From positions 1-35,771 of the forward strand of contig JAETUM010000025.1 in the NCBI GenBank assembly GCA_021768625.1: a DNA stretch of 35,771 bases. The letters are read 5' to 3'. Made by a program: the position numbers and the translations under genes. The stretch's first letter is position 1. Each line of letters begins with the position of its first letter. Below the pieces are notes generated by a model that worked only from the letters and a program-made list of their open reading frames with translations, searched no databases and was not told where the DNA came from. Below are positions 24,782 through 31,483 of this stretch, one piece after another. The stretch is from Candidatus Stoquefichus sp. (GTDB taxonomy: Bacteria > Bacillota_I > Bacilli_A > Erysipelotrichales > Coprobacillaceae).

Positions 24782-24862
24782 TATATGTGTTATATCAGGA
24801 TAAGACAGTTTATAAATAGACTGTCTTTGTTTATGTCTTAAAATGTGTCGAGTTTTGCTATG

Positions 24863-24944
24863 TTGAATAATTTTATTTTTTGTGTATAATCTATATATAT
24901 ATGGTGGTGGCACTCCGCTTGAGGAGAGTCATCATCATTTTTTT
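24863..24944 (+). ncRNA. Consensus promoter running into a terminator-like hairpin (candidate tiny RNA)
   Basis: TTGAAT (24863-24868), 16 bases, TATAAT (24885-24890) is an excellent sigma-A promoter. From about +5 the sequence folds into a 16-pair stem with one mismatch (24901-24916 with 24923-24938, loop 24917-24922) followed by seven T residues. The whole predicted transcript of about 48 bases is a hairpin, ending against the 3' end of the convergent sigma-like gene. It could be a small RNA, an antisense tail to that gene, or an outward promoter with attenuator. The other 220 bases between attL and here hold only the doublet above and a small stem at 24804-24829. Confidence 0.45.
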
Positions 24945-25287
24945 ATATCTCCAACCTATCTAAACTATCTCTTATACGTCTTTTAACTGTAGTTATCGAA
25001 CAGTTTAATACCTCAGCTATTTCTTCAAGGGAATAACCTAACAGAAACCTATAACCCAGTATAATATCATTACCTATTAGCTTATCTATCTTTAAATACC
25101 ACTCTATAACTCTTGTATGTGCCTCATCTAGTTCTTGTATCTTAGCACCTAATGTTTTATGAACTGTACTTTTCACATGATTGTAATCAATGCTATGTGT
25201 ACTCTCTAGATTGCTTTTGAGTATTTTATATTCTTTTAACGCTCTTTGATACTGGTTTAAATAGGCTTGTTTTTCTTTTCTGTTCAT
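24943..25287 (-). CDS. Sigma-70 region 4-like phage regulator (ArpU/DUF1492-like)
   Basis: 114 residues: N-terminal helical segment (1-75), then an HTH resembling sigma region 4 (GYRFLLGYSLEEIAEVLNCS, TTVKRRIRDSLDRL). Such proteins in Firmicute phages drive late gene expression. It lies downstream of the capsid gene, with its ribosome site (AAAGGAG) just past the capsid terminator, so it is probably expressed by read-through. It may activate the capsid operon, or recruit or disturb helper-phage late transcription; these roles are inference. Confidence 0.65.
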   Translation of the reverse strand: MNRKEKQAYLNQYQRALKEYKILKSNLESTHSIDYNHVKSTVHKTLGAKIQELDEAHTRVIEWYLKIDKLIGNDIILGYRFLLGYSLEEIAEVLNCSITTVKRRIRDSLDRLEI

Positions 25288-25305
25288 GGTTATATGCTCC
25301 TTTAA

Positions 25306-25329
25306 TAAAAAAGGTGAGAATACCTCACC
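25306..25329 (-). terminator. Terminator after the capsid gene
   Basis: GGTGAG (25313-25318) and CTCACC (25324-25329) pair around a 5-base loop. On the minus strand the stem is followed by six T residues. It starts 9 bases past the capsid stop. Confidence 0.75.
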
Positions 25330-25337
25330 CTCTTCTT

Positions 25338-26183
25338 TTATTCTGTTGTTGTAGCCTTGTTTTGTTGATAATAGATTGCATTTTTCTTATTATCTAATAC
25401 AAATGCATCATATACAATTCTACCCTCTACAAGCTCACCACTGATTCCTGGTGGATCTTGATGAGTTCTGTAATCTTCTAGCTTTGTAGGTGCAACTGTA
25501 GCACATGGATGAGCTAACATGAAACCAAAGTCTTCAGGTAATCTCACTGAAGGAATTCTCATAACTAGAGCTCCATCCAAGTTAGCAATAACACCTTTTA
25601 ATCTTAAATCATTACCTATATCTGTTTCCATTGTGATATCTTTACTCTTTTTCATAATTCTATATACGCTTGGAGTTACAACCAACACTCTATTAGTTTC
25701 AGGTACCTCTGCATTGTCTAATGTTTCCGTAGCCTTAGTAATCTCATCATATATATTCTCTGGTGTAAGAGTGATAGCAGTAGGTTTTGTTCCTGCGCCA
25801 TCACACATAACCCCATAAGTATATGTATCAACCTCAGGAATAACAACCTCTCGGTTTTGTCTAGCTAATGCACTTGCACTTGCTAAAGATCCCTGAGTTT
25901 CGTCATTATCCAATTTATCAATAACAAATGTAAATGATCTATCTTTCTTTAGTGTCATTTCTTCCGTTACTCCCTCTAAATCCTTAGGAGTTCCGAAACG
26001 ATTCTTTCCTGTTGTATCATTTCTTGAATAGTCATTCATACTAGCAGTGCTAACCTTGTACACCTTGACAGTATGAGCTCCCATCCAGTCAAAATCTTGA
26101 TTTGTCAATAATGACTTTTTACTTTCTGTAGAAAATTGTTCATCAACATAAGGCAAATATTTTGTAGTTAAATCTGTTGCCAT
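25338..26183 (-). CDS. Phage major capsid protein
   Basis: 281 residues. The opening LTTKYLPYVDEQFSTESK, the TVKVYKVSTASMNDYSR stretch, EEMTLKKDRSFTFVIDKLDNDET and the late RVLVVTPSVYRIM and EGRIVYDAFVLD blocks match major capsid proteins of Firmicute siphophages (HK97-like fold, family level from memory). It forms the head shell. It follows the scaffold gene by 13 bases, the normal head-gene order, but no protease, portal or terminase gene accompanies it. AAAGGA precedes the ATG. Confidence 0.83.
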   Translation of the reverse strand: MATDLTTKYLPYVDEQFSTESKKSLLTNQDFDWMGAHTVKVYKVSTASMNDYSRNDTTGKNRFGTPKDLEGVTEEMTLKKDRSFTFVIDKLDNDETQGSLASASALARQNREVVIPEVDTYTYGVMCDGAGTKPTAITLTPENIYDEITKATETLDNAEVPETNRVLVVTPSVYRIMKKSKDITMETDIGNDLRLKGVIANLDGALVMRIPSVRLPEDFGFMLAHPCATVAPTKLEDYRTHQDPPGISGELVEGRIVYDAFVLDNKKNAIYYQQNKATTTE

Positions 26184-26196
26184 TTATATATCCTTT

Positions 26197-26634
26197 CTAA
26201 GACTTAGGCTTAAAGGCCTCTCTTATAGGATCACTGCCTTTAGAAAATTCATTCTCTCCAGGAGGAGCTCCTATTGGTTGAAAACCTAAATCTTTCTTAT
26301 CTTCTTTCTTTTCTTCTTTTGTTTCGTAAATAGCTTGTAATTGATCTAACTTGCTATTTAGATCTTTTTCATCTGTAAAAGAAATAATGCCTGATAATTC
26401 TTGTGACATTCCTCTTTCACTTAATGCACTTTTAAGGATAAAGGCTTTCTCTCGCTTTTCGAGTGCGCTTAATTTCTCTTGATATTCTGCCTCAAAATCC
26501 TTTGTTGCGCTTTTTCTGTAAGAGGCCAGTCTTTTCTGTACGATTGCACTAACCTCATCAGAAGTATAAGTTTTTTGTTCCTTTACTTCTGTTTCCTCTG
26601 TTTGAGTTGTTTCTGTTTGTTGGTTATTTTCCAT
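26197..26634 (-). CDS. Phage capsid scaffolding protein (DUF4355-like)
   Basis: 145 residues, very rich in Glu and Lys, with a predicted coiled coil at about 45-65 and 80-115 (YTSDEVSAIVQKRLA, DFEAEYQEKLSALEKREKAF) and a Pro/Gly-rich tail. The composition and the position just before the major capsid gene are those of DUF4355/GP20-type scaffolds, which shape the procapsid. In a satellite it could set a smaller shell size (inference). Confidence 0.78.
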   Translation of the reverse strand: MENNQQTETTQTEETEVKEQKTYTSDEVSAIVQKRLASYRKSATKDFEAEYQEKLSALEKREKAFILKSALSERGMSQELSGIISFTDEKDLNSKLDQLQAIYETKEEKKEDKKDLGFQPIGAPPGENEFSKGSDPIREAFKPKS

Positions 26635-26711
26635 TCTTTTACCTTTCTCTGTTTATAGTCCAGTTGACTTATGAGCATGGCTGCCACACCATGAAAGAGA
26701 TTTTATCTATG

Positions 26712-26854
26712 AACTGTAGATAAATAAAAAATGACACAGCAACAACATATTGCACTTTATGAAGTGTTATGTCATTCCCATGTCATATATATGTATCAAA
26801 TATATAACTTCCAAGAGAGTGAATATCTTGGGGTACTTTTATTTACCTACAGTT
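26712..26854 (-). ncRNA. Candidate structured leader RNA of the capsid operon
   Basis: An 18-base inverted repeat (26712-26729 and 26837-26854) closes a 143-base region. The one non-Watson-Crick position is G-U in the minus-strand RNA but A-C in the plus-strand RNA, which points to a minus-strand RNA structure. Inside are further stems: 26811-26816/26826-26831, 26730-26736/26770-26776, and a 5-bp stem within the latter. A TATAAT box (minus, 26855-26860, with TAGTCA 17 bases upstream) abuts the arm, so the transcript may start within it. The scaffold gene begins about 78 bases beyond the 3' arm. Confidence 0.45.
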
Positions 26855-26869
26855 ATTATATCATAATTC

Positions 26870-27084
26870 TTCGCCTTTGACTAGAAATATGTCCAAAAGA
26901 AAAGCATATGAAATTAATCATATACTTTCTATTAAGCATTATGGATTTACTTTTTGTTTATTGAAAATTTCTTAGAAACATTTTATATTAATTCAAAAAA
27001 AACAAACATCTAGACAATAACGCTTTGTGAATATGTCTGGACTCTATGCCCAACATTATTATAACACACTATATATAGAAAATC
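26870..27084. other. Noncoding stretch of the satellite
   Basis: No gene is seen. A minus-strand TATAAT lies at 27058-27063, and an 8-bp stem with one imperfect pair (27010-27017 and 27033-27040) is followed on the minus strand by a run of eight T residues near 26995-27002. This may be another short promoter-hairpin transcript or a terminator. Otherwise AT-rich and featureless. Confidence 0.35.
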
Positions 27085-27105
27085 TTAACATTTCTTAACA
27101 TTTTT
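27084..27105. repeat. 22-bp direct repeat, copy 1
   Basis: CTTAACATTTCTTAACATTT followed by TT. The copy at 27296-27317 is identical. Similarity extends leftwards over a CTATATAT stretch. The two copies bracket the 49-residue gene, and each contains an internal TTAACATTT doublet. Confidence 0.8.
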
Positions 27106-27107
27106 AC

Positions 27108-27132
27108 AAAAAAGGCCACTTAATAGTGGTCC
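27108..27132 (-). terminator. Terminator overlapping the end of the 49-residue gene
   Basis: GGCCACT (27114-27120) pairs with AGTGGTCC (27125-27132) with one bulged base and a TAAT loop. On the minus strand it is followed by six T residues. It ends the early/middle transcript before the noncoding stretch. Confidence 0.65.
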
Positions 27133-27269
27133 TTCATTGTTATATATGCTTTTTTATATTGGCCTTTAGTATTCTTTGATAGCTTTATCTTGTCTGCTTT
27201 GTTTTGGATCAATGAAAGGAACTTCTTAAGTTCCTCATCATGCTCATATGATACTTTTATCTTAATCAT
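27120..27269 (-). CDS. Small satellite protein, 49 residues
   Basis: ATG at 27269 with AGGGGA 5-6 bases upstream, open for 49 codons to TAA at 27120-27122. The protein starts MIKIKVSYEHDEELKKFLSL and ends KKAYITMKDHY; it is charged, with a beta-strand/helix start, and has no membrane segment. I do not recognise a function. Its MIKI start and position match the next small gene upstream. It is bracketed by 22-bp direct repeats and ends inside a terminator stem. Confidence 0.65.
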   Translation of the reverse strand: MIKIKVSYEHDEELKKFLSLIQNKADKIKLSKNTKGQYKKAYITMKDHY

Positions 27270-27295
27270 GTCAATCCCCTATATATGTGAAAAAC

Positions 27296-27317
27296 CTTAA
27301 CATTTCTTAACATTTTT
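27296..27317. repeat. 22-bp direct repeat, copy 2
   Basis: Identical to 27084-27105. Here the repeat forms the last codons and stop of the 54-residue gene (coding KNVKKC). Confidence 0.8.
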
Positions 27318-27461
27318 CTTCTTGAGGTTGCATTTAATATACTGATAAACCAACTTAAATACCTCCTTCACACCATCTTCAGGAGCATAACATACAAGAT
27401 AATGATTTGTATTGGGTTTGTTATAAACAAAGCTAAGAGGGGCTTTCTGTATCTTGATCAT
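27297..27461 (-). CDS. Small satellite protein, 54 residues
   Basis: Start at ATG 27461 with GGGAGG 8 bases upstream; a longer frame from 27491 lacks a ribosome site. The protein runs MIKIQKAPLSFVYNKPNTN to a Lys-rich end KKKNVKKC. It is small and basic, with no recognised domain. It lies between the 120-residue gene and the 49-residue gene in the minus-strand operon. Confidence 0.6.
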   Translation of the reverse strand: MIKIQKAPLSFVYNKPNTNHYLVCYAPEDGVKEVFKLVYQYIKCNLKKKNVKKC

Positions 27462-27566
27462 GAGAAAAACCTCCCTATTCTTCCAATACATATACCCAAA
27501 TGTCTATGTAGACGATCATAAAGTATAAAGCTGCATTTTCCTCTTGTGACTGTGAGATGTCTACTG

Positions 27567-27929
27567 TTAATGATTATCTTCATTATATTGCCCCTCCACA
27601 TTTTCAAGCTCATTTACAAATTCTTTTTCCCACTTCCATAAATCGGCTTCAGTATCAGGAAAACATCCATTTTCTTGATGATACACTTTCATCCATTGAA
27701 AAGTAGCTGACGCATTCCACTTTATCATATCTCTTTCACATTCTCTACCTTTCATTTCTCCAAAATTGAATGCTAACATCATACAAGCGAAAATATCATT
27801 ACTTCCAAAGTGTTCAGGAATAGCTCTAATAACTCTTTGATAGTTTTTATTGTCTGTAAATGTTGTCTTTCCTAATATAGTTAATTGATCATCAACATAA
27901 TATTGATGTATATCTTTTATTATTTTCAC
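27567..27929 (-). CDS. Satellite protein of unknown function, 120 residues, AFNFG motif
   Basis: Starts at GTG 27929, with GAGGAA about 10 bases upstream. Residues about 24-60 (FTDNKNY ... MMLAFNFGEMKGRE) align with the shorter neighbouring protein (FTTNENY ... NVAFNFGYAIGR), so the two are paralogues. The C-terminal half is acidic with several Trp. The AFxxG-x-x-x-GR helix occurs in many small phage proteins without known role. Its leader carries three hairpins with the same loop. Confidence 0.6.
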   Translation of the reverse strand: MKIIKDIHQYYVDDQLTILGKTTFTDNKNYQRVIRAIPEHFGSNDIFACMMLAFNFGEMKGRECERDMIKWNASATFQWMKVYHQENGCFPDTEADLWKWEKEFVNELENVEGQYNEDNH

Positions 27930-27972
27930 TTTTTTATATTCCTCTCTTTCATTTTTCTAAAGAGAATGTTAC

Positions 27973-28075
27973 AATCCTATTGGTAGTATTGGATTATAAC
28001 CTCTCTAAGATATATGTTTTAACTCAATATCGTTGGTAGTGATATAGAGCTATATTTTATGTGTTGGTAGCACGT
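27973..28075. promoter_or_regulatory. Three hairpins with identical TTGGTAG loops
   Basis: TTGGTAG occurs at 27980-27986, 28033-28039 and 28064-28070, each flanked by inverted repeats: 27973-27979/27987-27995 (7 pairs, 2-base bulge), 28023-28031/28041-28049 (8 of 9 pairs), and 28059-28063/28071-28075 (5 pairs with one G-T). On the minus-strand transcript the loops read CUACCAA. They fill the gap before the 120-residue gene and may bind a protein or RNA. Confidence 0.55.
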
Positions 28076-28076
28076 T

Positions 28077-28268
28077 TTATATCGTACTCTTTGTACTTTG
28101 GTTATTTTTTACACTTCTACCTATGGCATACCCGAAATTAAATGCCACATTTAAAGCACTATAATCACAACCATATAACTTCTTTATCTTTAATAAGATA
28201 TCTATATAGTTTTCGTTTGTGGTGAATGGTGCTTTTATGATTTTTGCTATAAACTCATCTTTTTTCAT
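28077..28268 (-). CDS. Small satellite protein, 63 residues, AFNFG motif
   Basis: ATG at 28268 preceded by AAGGTACACCAAT. The protein has FTTNENYIDILLKIKKLYG and NVAFNFGYAIGRSVK, aligning with the 120-residue neighbour. Mostly helical and soluble. Function unknown; it lies 11 bases after the 63-residue coiled-coil gene in the early operon. Confidence 0.6.
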   Translation of the reverse strand: MKKDEFIAKIIKAPFTTNENYIDILLKIKKLYGCDYSALNVAFNFGYAIGRSVKNNQSTKSTI

Positions 28269-28279
28269 ATTGGTGTACC

Positions 28280-28471
28280 TTATTTATATATTCGTATTGT
28301 TTCTTCAATAGACAATATGCTATTATTGATTTCTTTTAACTCAGCAATCAACATTAACATCAATATCTCAAGTCTATCTTGTTTATCATCACTATCTTCT
28401 AGCCATGAAGTTTCATGTTCAAACTGTTTATCAGTTTCTTCAAAATAATCAGGTTTTTTATAATTTATCAT
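28280..28471 (-). CDS. Small acidic coiled-coil protein
   Basis: 63 residues from ATG 28471, with GGAG 9 bases upstream; the ATG at 28480 abuts that site and is less likely. An acidic N-terminal half (FEETDKQFEHETSWLEDSDD) is followed by a heptad-like helix (RLEILMLMLIAELKEINNSI, LSIEETIRIY). Probably an oligomerising accessory protein; no family recognised. It directly follows the origin region on the minus strand. Confidence 0.6.
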   Translation of the reverse strand: MINYKKPDYFEETDKQFEHETSWLEDSDDKQDRLEILMLMLIAELKEINNSILSIEETIRIYK

Positions 28472-28493
28472 GCTTTTCATCTCCTTTTTTAAA

Positions 28494-28692
28494 TTATCAA
28501 GTTTATCATTTTACCTATAGAGAGTGAGAATTTGATAAACTTGTACAAAACCATTGGTATATAATGGTTTACAAAGATTATCAATTGATAATTATGTAAG
28601 TCTAAAAATTATCAATATATATATCAATTTTATCAAGTTGATAATTATGTAAAAGCATTGATATATTCAATATTTTTTATCAAAATTATCAA
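28494..28692. repeat. Iteron-like array, candidate satellite replication origin
   Basis: TTATCAA occurs at 28494, 28578, 28609, 28630, 28677 and 28686, and its inverse TTGATAA at 28532, 28585 and 28638: nine copies in 199 very AT-rich bases. A perfect 16-bp palindrome ATTATCAATTGATAAT lies at 28577-28592, and the 15-mer TTGATAATTATGTAA is repeated at 28585 and 28638 (53-bp period). The array lies directly downstream of the primase-helicase gene, as in satellite islands whose initiator binds iterons beside its own gene. Confidence 0.7.
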
Positions 28693-28695
28693 ATT

Positions 28696-30474
28696 TTAAC
28701 CCTCTTTAGGAACAAGTGATAAAAATGTGATTTTATCTTTACCAAATCCTTTGACTTTTATATCTATGATATTGTCTTTTTTTAAATCCTTTTTAGCTCT
28801 TTCAAGAGTAGCACTTGCATATCCACACGCTTTGGCATACTCTAACAATTCTTTATTTTCCATAGTACTCTCATGTTCTTGTAACTGTTCTAGTATGAAC
28901 TCTTTAGCTTCTTCTTTGGCTCCCTTGCCTTTACGCTCATAAGATTTCTTACTCATAAAGTCCCTATCTTTTTTAGTGGTGAAACCTCTTAATGTCACAA
29001 CTCCATCATCAATGGTAAATAATGAAGTATCTTGAAGTTTAGCAACATTACATTTTTCATGAGATAAATAGCGTATATCATCTTCCCCAGTATGACCTAC
29101 TATAAAGACATTTCTTGCTATATCCCATATATCAGAGCTATCACTGATTCTACCTCTTGCTGATACGTCATTCTTCTTGTTTGTATGACATACTATTAAA
29201 GTTGTTACTCCTAATTCTTCACCAAAACCATTTAAAGGAGCTAGAGTGTTTCTCATTTGATTTCTATAGCCCATATTAACATTATTGGGTAAGAACCCCT
29301 GTAATGGATCAAATACCAATAATACAGGCTTGTGGGTATTAACTAACTCTTTTAAATAAGGACTATTATATTTCACTTCCTGAAACCTCTCATCACTTAA
29401 TTTAATTGTGAATATGTTATTCATATTAGCACCATTGACCCTCAGTCTTTTTTTTAATGTTGTATTCATATCATCTTCACTTGAGAAAAACATCACCTTT
29501 TGAGGTTTTCTTTCTTCAATAAGTGAGTAGTTCTCATCTTCAAAAAATGTATATGTGCCACTGCTTATAGAGGCGACTATATCACACCATATAGTAGTTT
29601 TTCCCACTCCACCATCACCAGCCAGGATAGTTATAGCTCCTTTAGGTATGAAATCACGTATCAGCCATTCAGGCTCTTTTTCCTCAACATCTGCCATTGA
29701 GATCATTTTAGTACTTAGATTTTTAGTATTCTCTTGATATGTACTTGTTCCTTTATCATATCTATCTGTAACACTTTGATAAATAGCCTTAACTTCTTCC
29801 TTTGTAAGTGGTGGATCACATTTAGCTTTGTTCTCTTGCCACAAAGCATTTAATATAGCTTTATCAGCTAGACCTTTAGATTGCAAAGAGCTTGCTAATT
29901 TAAACAACATATCATTTCTTTGACCTTGTGTTATTTTATTTTCCATATGTAAAGGCGTATCACTTGGGGGTCCAACTGGACCTGATAAAAAACCATACAC
30001 AAAGCCATCAGCTTGCACCACTGGATCGTTATTATCCCATTCATAACAACGACCATCTATTTGACTTGGTGGAGCCACTACATAACCGTTATTAGCTCTT
30101 ATATCAATACCAGGATAAATATTAACCCTATTCTTAAAGTCGCCCTCAACGTGATAATATAAGTGATAACCACCACTAGGTGTTTTGACCTTTGCAGTAT
30201 CAGGGAGGCCTACACCATATTCTTTCATTGATTCTAGACCTTTTGCCTCATGCTTAACATCAATATCTATAACTAATATCCCGTCACCTGTAGCAATACC
30301 TATGTTATAGTTTGGGTTGGTATTCCACCATTTTTTTATAGTTACCAAATCAGTTGTAGCCTCATTTTTCCATGATCTTAATACTTGGCCACTTTTACTA
30401 TTTGGTTGCAAAGGAAATACCCTAAGACCAGCTTTGGCATAATTCAAGGCACTTTCTTTTAAACTACGCACCAT
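28696..30474 (-). CDS. Primase-polymerase/helicase fusion (replication initiator)
   Basis: 592 residues from the ATG at 30474 (a second ATG 4 codons earlier and a GTG next to it are alternatives). N-terminal primase-polymerase domain (about 5-165): LRVFPLQ, the acidic LVIDID motif and PSGGYHLYYH. A PriCT-like helical region follows (about 180-235, QGQRNDMLFKLASSL). The C-terminal RepA/AAA_25-type ATPase has Walker A GDGGVGKTT (about 286-294) and Walker B LLVFDPLQ. Such fusions replicate satellites and plasmids. It is preceded by the excisionase-like gene, overlapping it, and followed by the iteron array. Confidence 0.85.
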   Translation of the reverse strand: MVRSLKESALNYAKAGLRVFPLQPNSKSGQVLRSWKNEATTDLVTIKKWWNTNPNYNIGIATGDGILVIDIDVKHEAKGLESMKEYGVGLPDTAKVKTPSGGYHLYYHVEGDFKNRVNIYPGIDIRANNGYVVAPPSQIDGRCYEWDNNDPVVQADGFVYGFLSGPVGPPSDTPLHMENKITQGQRNDMLFKLASSLQSKGLADKAILNALWQENKAKCDPPLTKEEVKAIYQSVTDRYDKGTSTYQENTKNLSTKMISMADVEEKEPEWLIRDFIPKGAITILAGDGGVGKTTIWCDIVASISSGTYTFFEDENYSLIEERKPQKVMFFSSEDDMNTTLKKRLRVNGANMNNIFTIKLSDERFQEVKYNSPYLKELVNTHKPVLLVFDPLQGFLPNNVNMGYRNQMRNTLAPLNGFGEELGVTTLIVCHTNKKNDVSARGRISDSSDIWDIARNVFIVGHTGEDDIRYLSHEKCNVAKLQDTSLFTIDDGVVTLRGFTTKKDRDFMSKKSYERKGKGAKEEAKEFILEQLQEHESTMENKELLEYAKACGYASATLERAKKDLKKDNIIDIKVKGFGKDKITFLSLVPKEG

Positions 30475-30895
30475 TGACCACCTCATAGGCCTTTAATGCC
30501 TTTGCCCTATTACTTATATCAAAACCTAAGTAATCACGCTTAAAACGCTCATATTCTTCTCTTGGTACCATTCTAGATTTACCAGTCTTAATAGCTCTCA
30601 TAATACCAATTTCTAGCCACATACTAACTAATTGTCTTGAACATTTGCAGTCATTTGCTATTTGTTCTACATCTAGCATATCACGATTTATAAGCTCCTG
30701 GACTGTATCCGTTTGGAACTCTTCCCATGTATGCTCAATCTTTCTTAATTCTTCAATTCTTACTAGAATTTCATTCATTCTAGCGTTGATCTTTTCCCAT
30801 TCTTTAGCACTTAATAGATTATCACTATTAGCAAGTCTAGAATATTCACTAGCTAATTGTGTATGCTCAAGAATGATTTTTTCCTTGTCTGTCAT
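30464..30895 (-). CDS. Excisionase/AlpA-like HTH protein
   Basis: 143 residues. An N-terminal coiled coil (about 1-60) is followed by a winged-helix/MerR-like domain (about 72-120: VEQIANDCKCSRQLVSMWLE, then MVPREEYERFKRDY), typical of excisionase or AlpA-type proteins. It may direct excision or activate early genes. Its end overlaps the primase-helicase start by about 11 bases, so the two are co-translated. Confidence 0.65.
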   Translation of the reverse strand: MTDKEKIILEHTQLASEYSRLANSDNLLSAKEWEKINARMNEILVRIEELRKIEHTWEEFQTDTVQELINRDMLDVEQIANDCKCSRQLVSMWLEIGIMRAIKTGKSRMVPREEYERFKRDYLGFDISNRAKALKAYEVVNGA

Positions 30896-30906
30896 ACTTT
30901 TACCCC

Positions 30907-31116
30907 CTATCTTTCGCTATATCCTTGTGACGAGCATTCATTACATAAAAAAGCAGTTCCAACAAAATCACAATCACAATTTACGAGTTCTTTTAACATT
31001 TTTTCATCTAGATGAACTTCTTTGCCACATCTAGGACAAGTGCAATAAAATTCATCTTCATATACATCAATCCTTAATTCTAAAGCGCTGCCATAATCCT
31101 TTTTAATATAAATCAT
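30907..31116 (-). CDS. Small zinc-ribbon protein
   Basis: 69 residues with three Cys pairs (CTCPRCG, CDCD and CNEC), likely binding zinc. An N-terminal beta-rich part (LELRIDVYEDEFYCTC) precedes them. It lies in the early operon between the Cro-like and excisionase-like genes. Function unknown. Confidence 0.7.
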   Translation of the reverse strand: MIYIKKDYGSALELRIDVYEDEFYCTCPRCGKEVHLDEKMLKELVNCDCDFVGTAFLCNECSSQGYSER

Positions 31117-31128
31117 TTTTTTACCCTC

Positions 31129-31332
31129 CTAATCTTTTAATAAATCTTGAACTTTAACATTTAATGCTTTGGCTACTTTGCCAGCTGTACCTGGCTTTAT
31201 TGCTTCGCCTTTCATCATTCTTCTATATGTGCCTGCGAAAATATCAGCTTTTTCACAAAATTCGCCAATAGATAAACTTTGATTAGCCATTGCTAGAAGA
31301 ATTTTGTTTGAATCTAATGTTATACCATTCAT
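31129..31332 (-). CDS. Cro-like XRE-family HTH protein
   Basis: 67 residues from ATG 31332, with GGGAGGTG 8 bases upstream; an in-frame GTG at 31341 overlaps that site. HTH region SIGEFCEKADIFAGTYRRMM with the XRE tail AGKVAKALNVKVQDLLKD. It is the first gene of the early operon, divergent from the repressor, with shared operators between. It probably acts as the switch partner of the repressor. Confidence 0.8.
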   Translation of the reverse strand: MNGITLDSNKILLAMANQSLSIGEFCEKADIFAGTYRRMMKGEAIKPGTAGKVAKALNVKVQDLLKD

Positions 31333-31341
31333 TTGTTTCAC

Positions 31342-31483
31342 CTCCCTAATTGCTATTGACTTAAGTTTTTACTTAAGTTATACTAAGATTAACATAAGTG
31401 ATTAATTATGTCAATGATTAAAAAGATAATTTTATACTTATGTTTATATCGAATTGTGTTATAATCACTTTGAGGTGATATAA
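31342..31483. promoter_or_regulatory. Repressor/Cro divergent switch region
   Basis: Four octamer sites: ACTTAAGT at 31359 and 31371, ACATAAGT at 31392 and its inverse ACTTATGT at 31436. A minus-strand promoter, TTGACA (31409-31414) with TAATCT 17 bases on, has the third site in its spacer. A plus-strand TATAAT (31460-31465) lies before the repressor, with the fourth site near its -35 position. This is a classic lysogenic-type switch layout. Confidence 0.7.

Noticed and set aside
24901-24963. 20-codon frame starting ATGGTGGTGGCACTCCGC, coding a hydrophobic peptide, as a type I toxin
   Set aside because: No ribosome site, the frame runs through the terminator stem into the opposite gene, and I recognise no toxin family. 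Kept only as a possible noncoding RNA.
28494-28692. CRISPR array
   Set aside because: Repeats are only 7 bases, occur in both orientations and have irregular spacing; no cas genes. It fits an iteron origin better.
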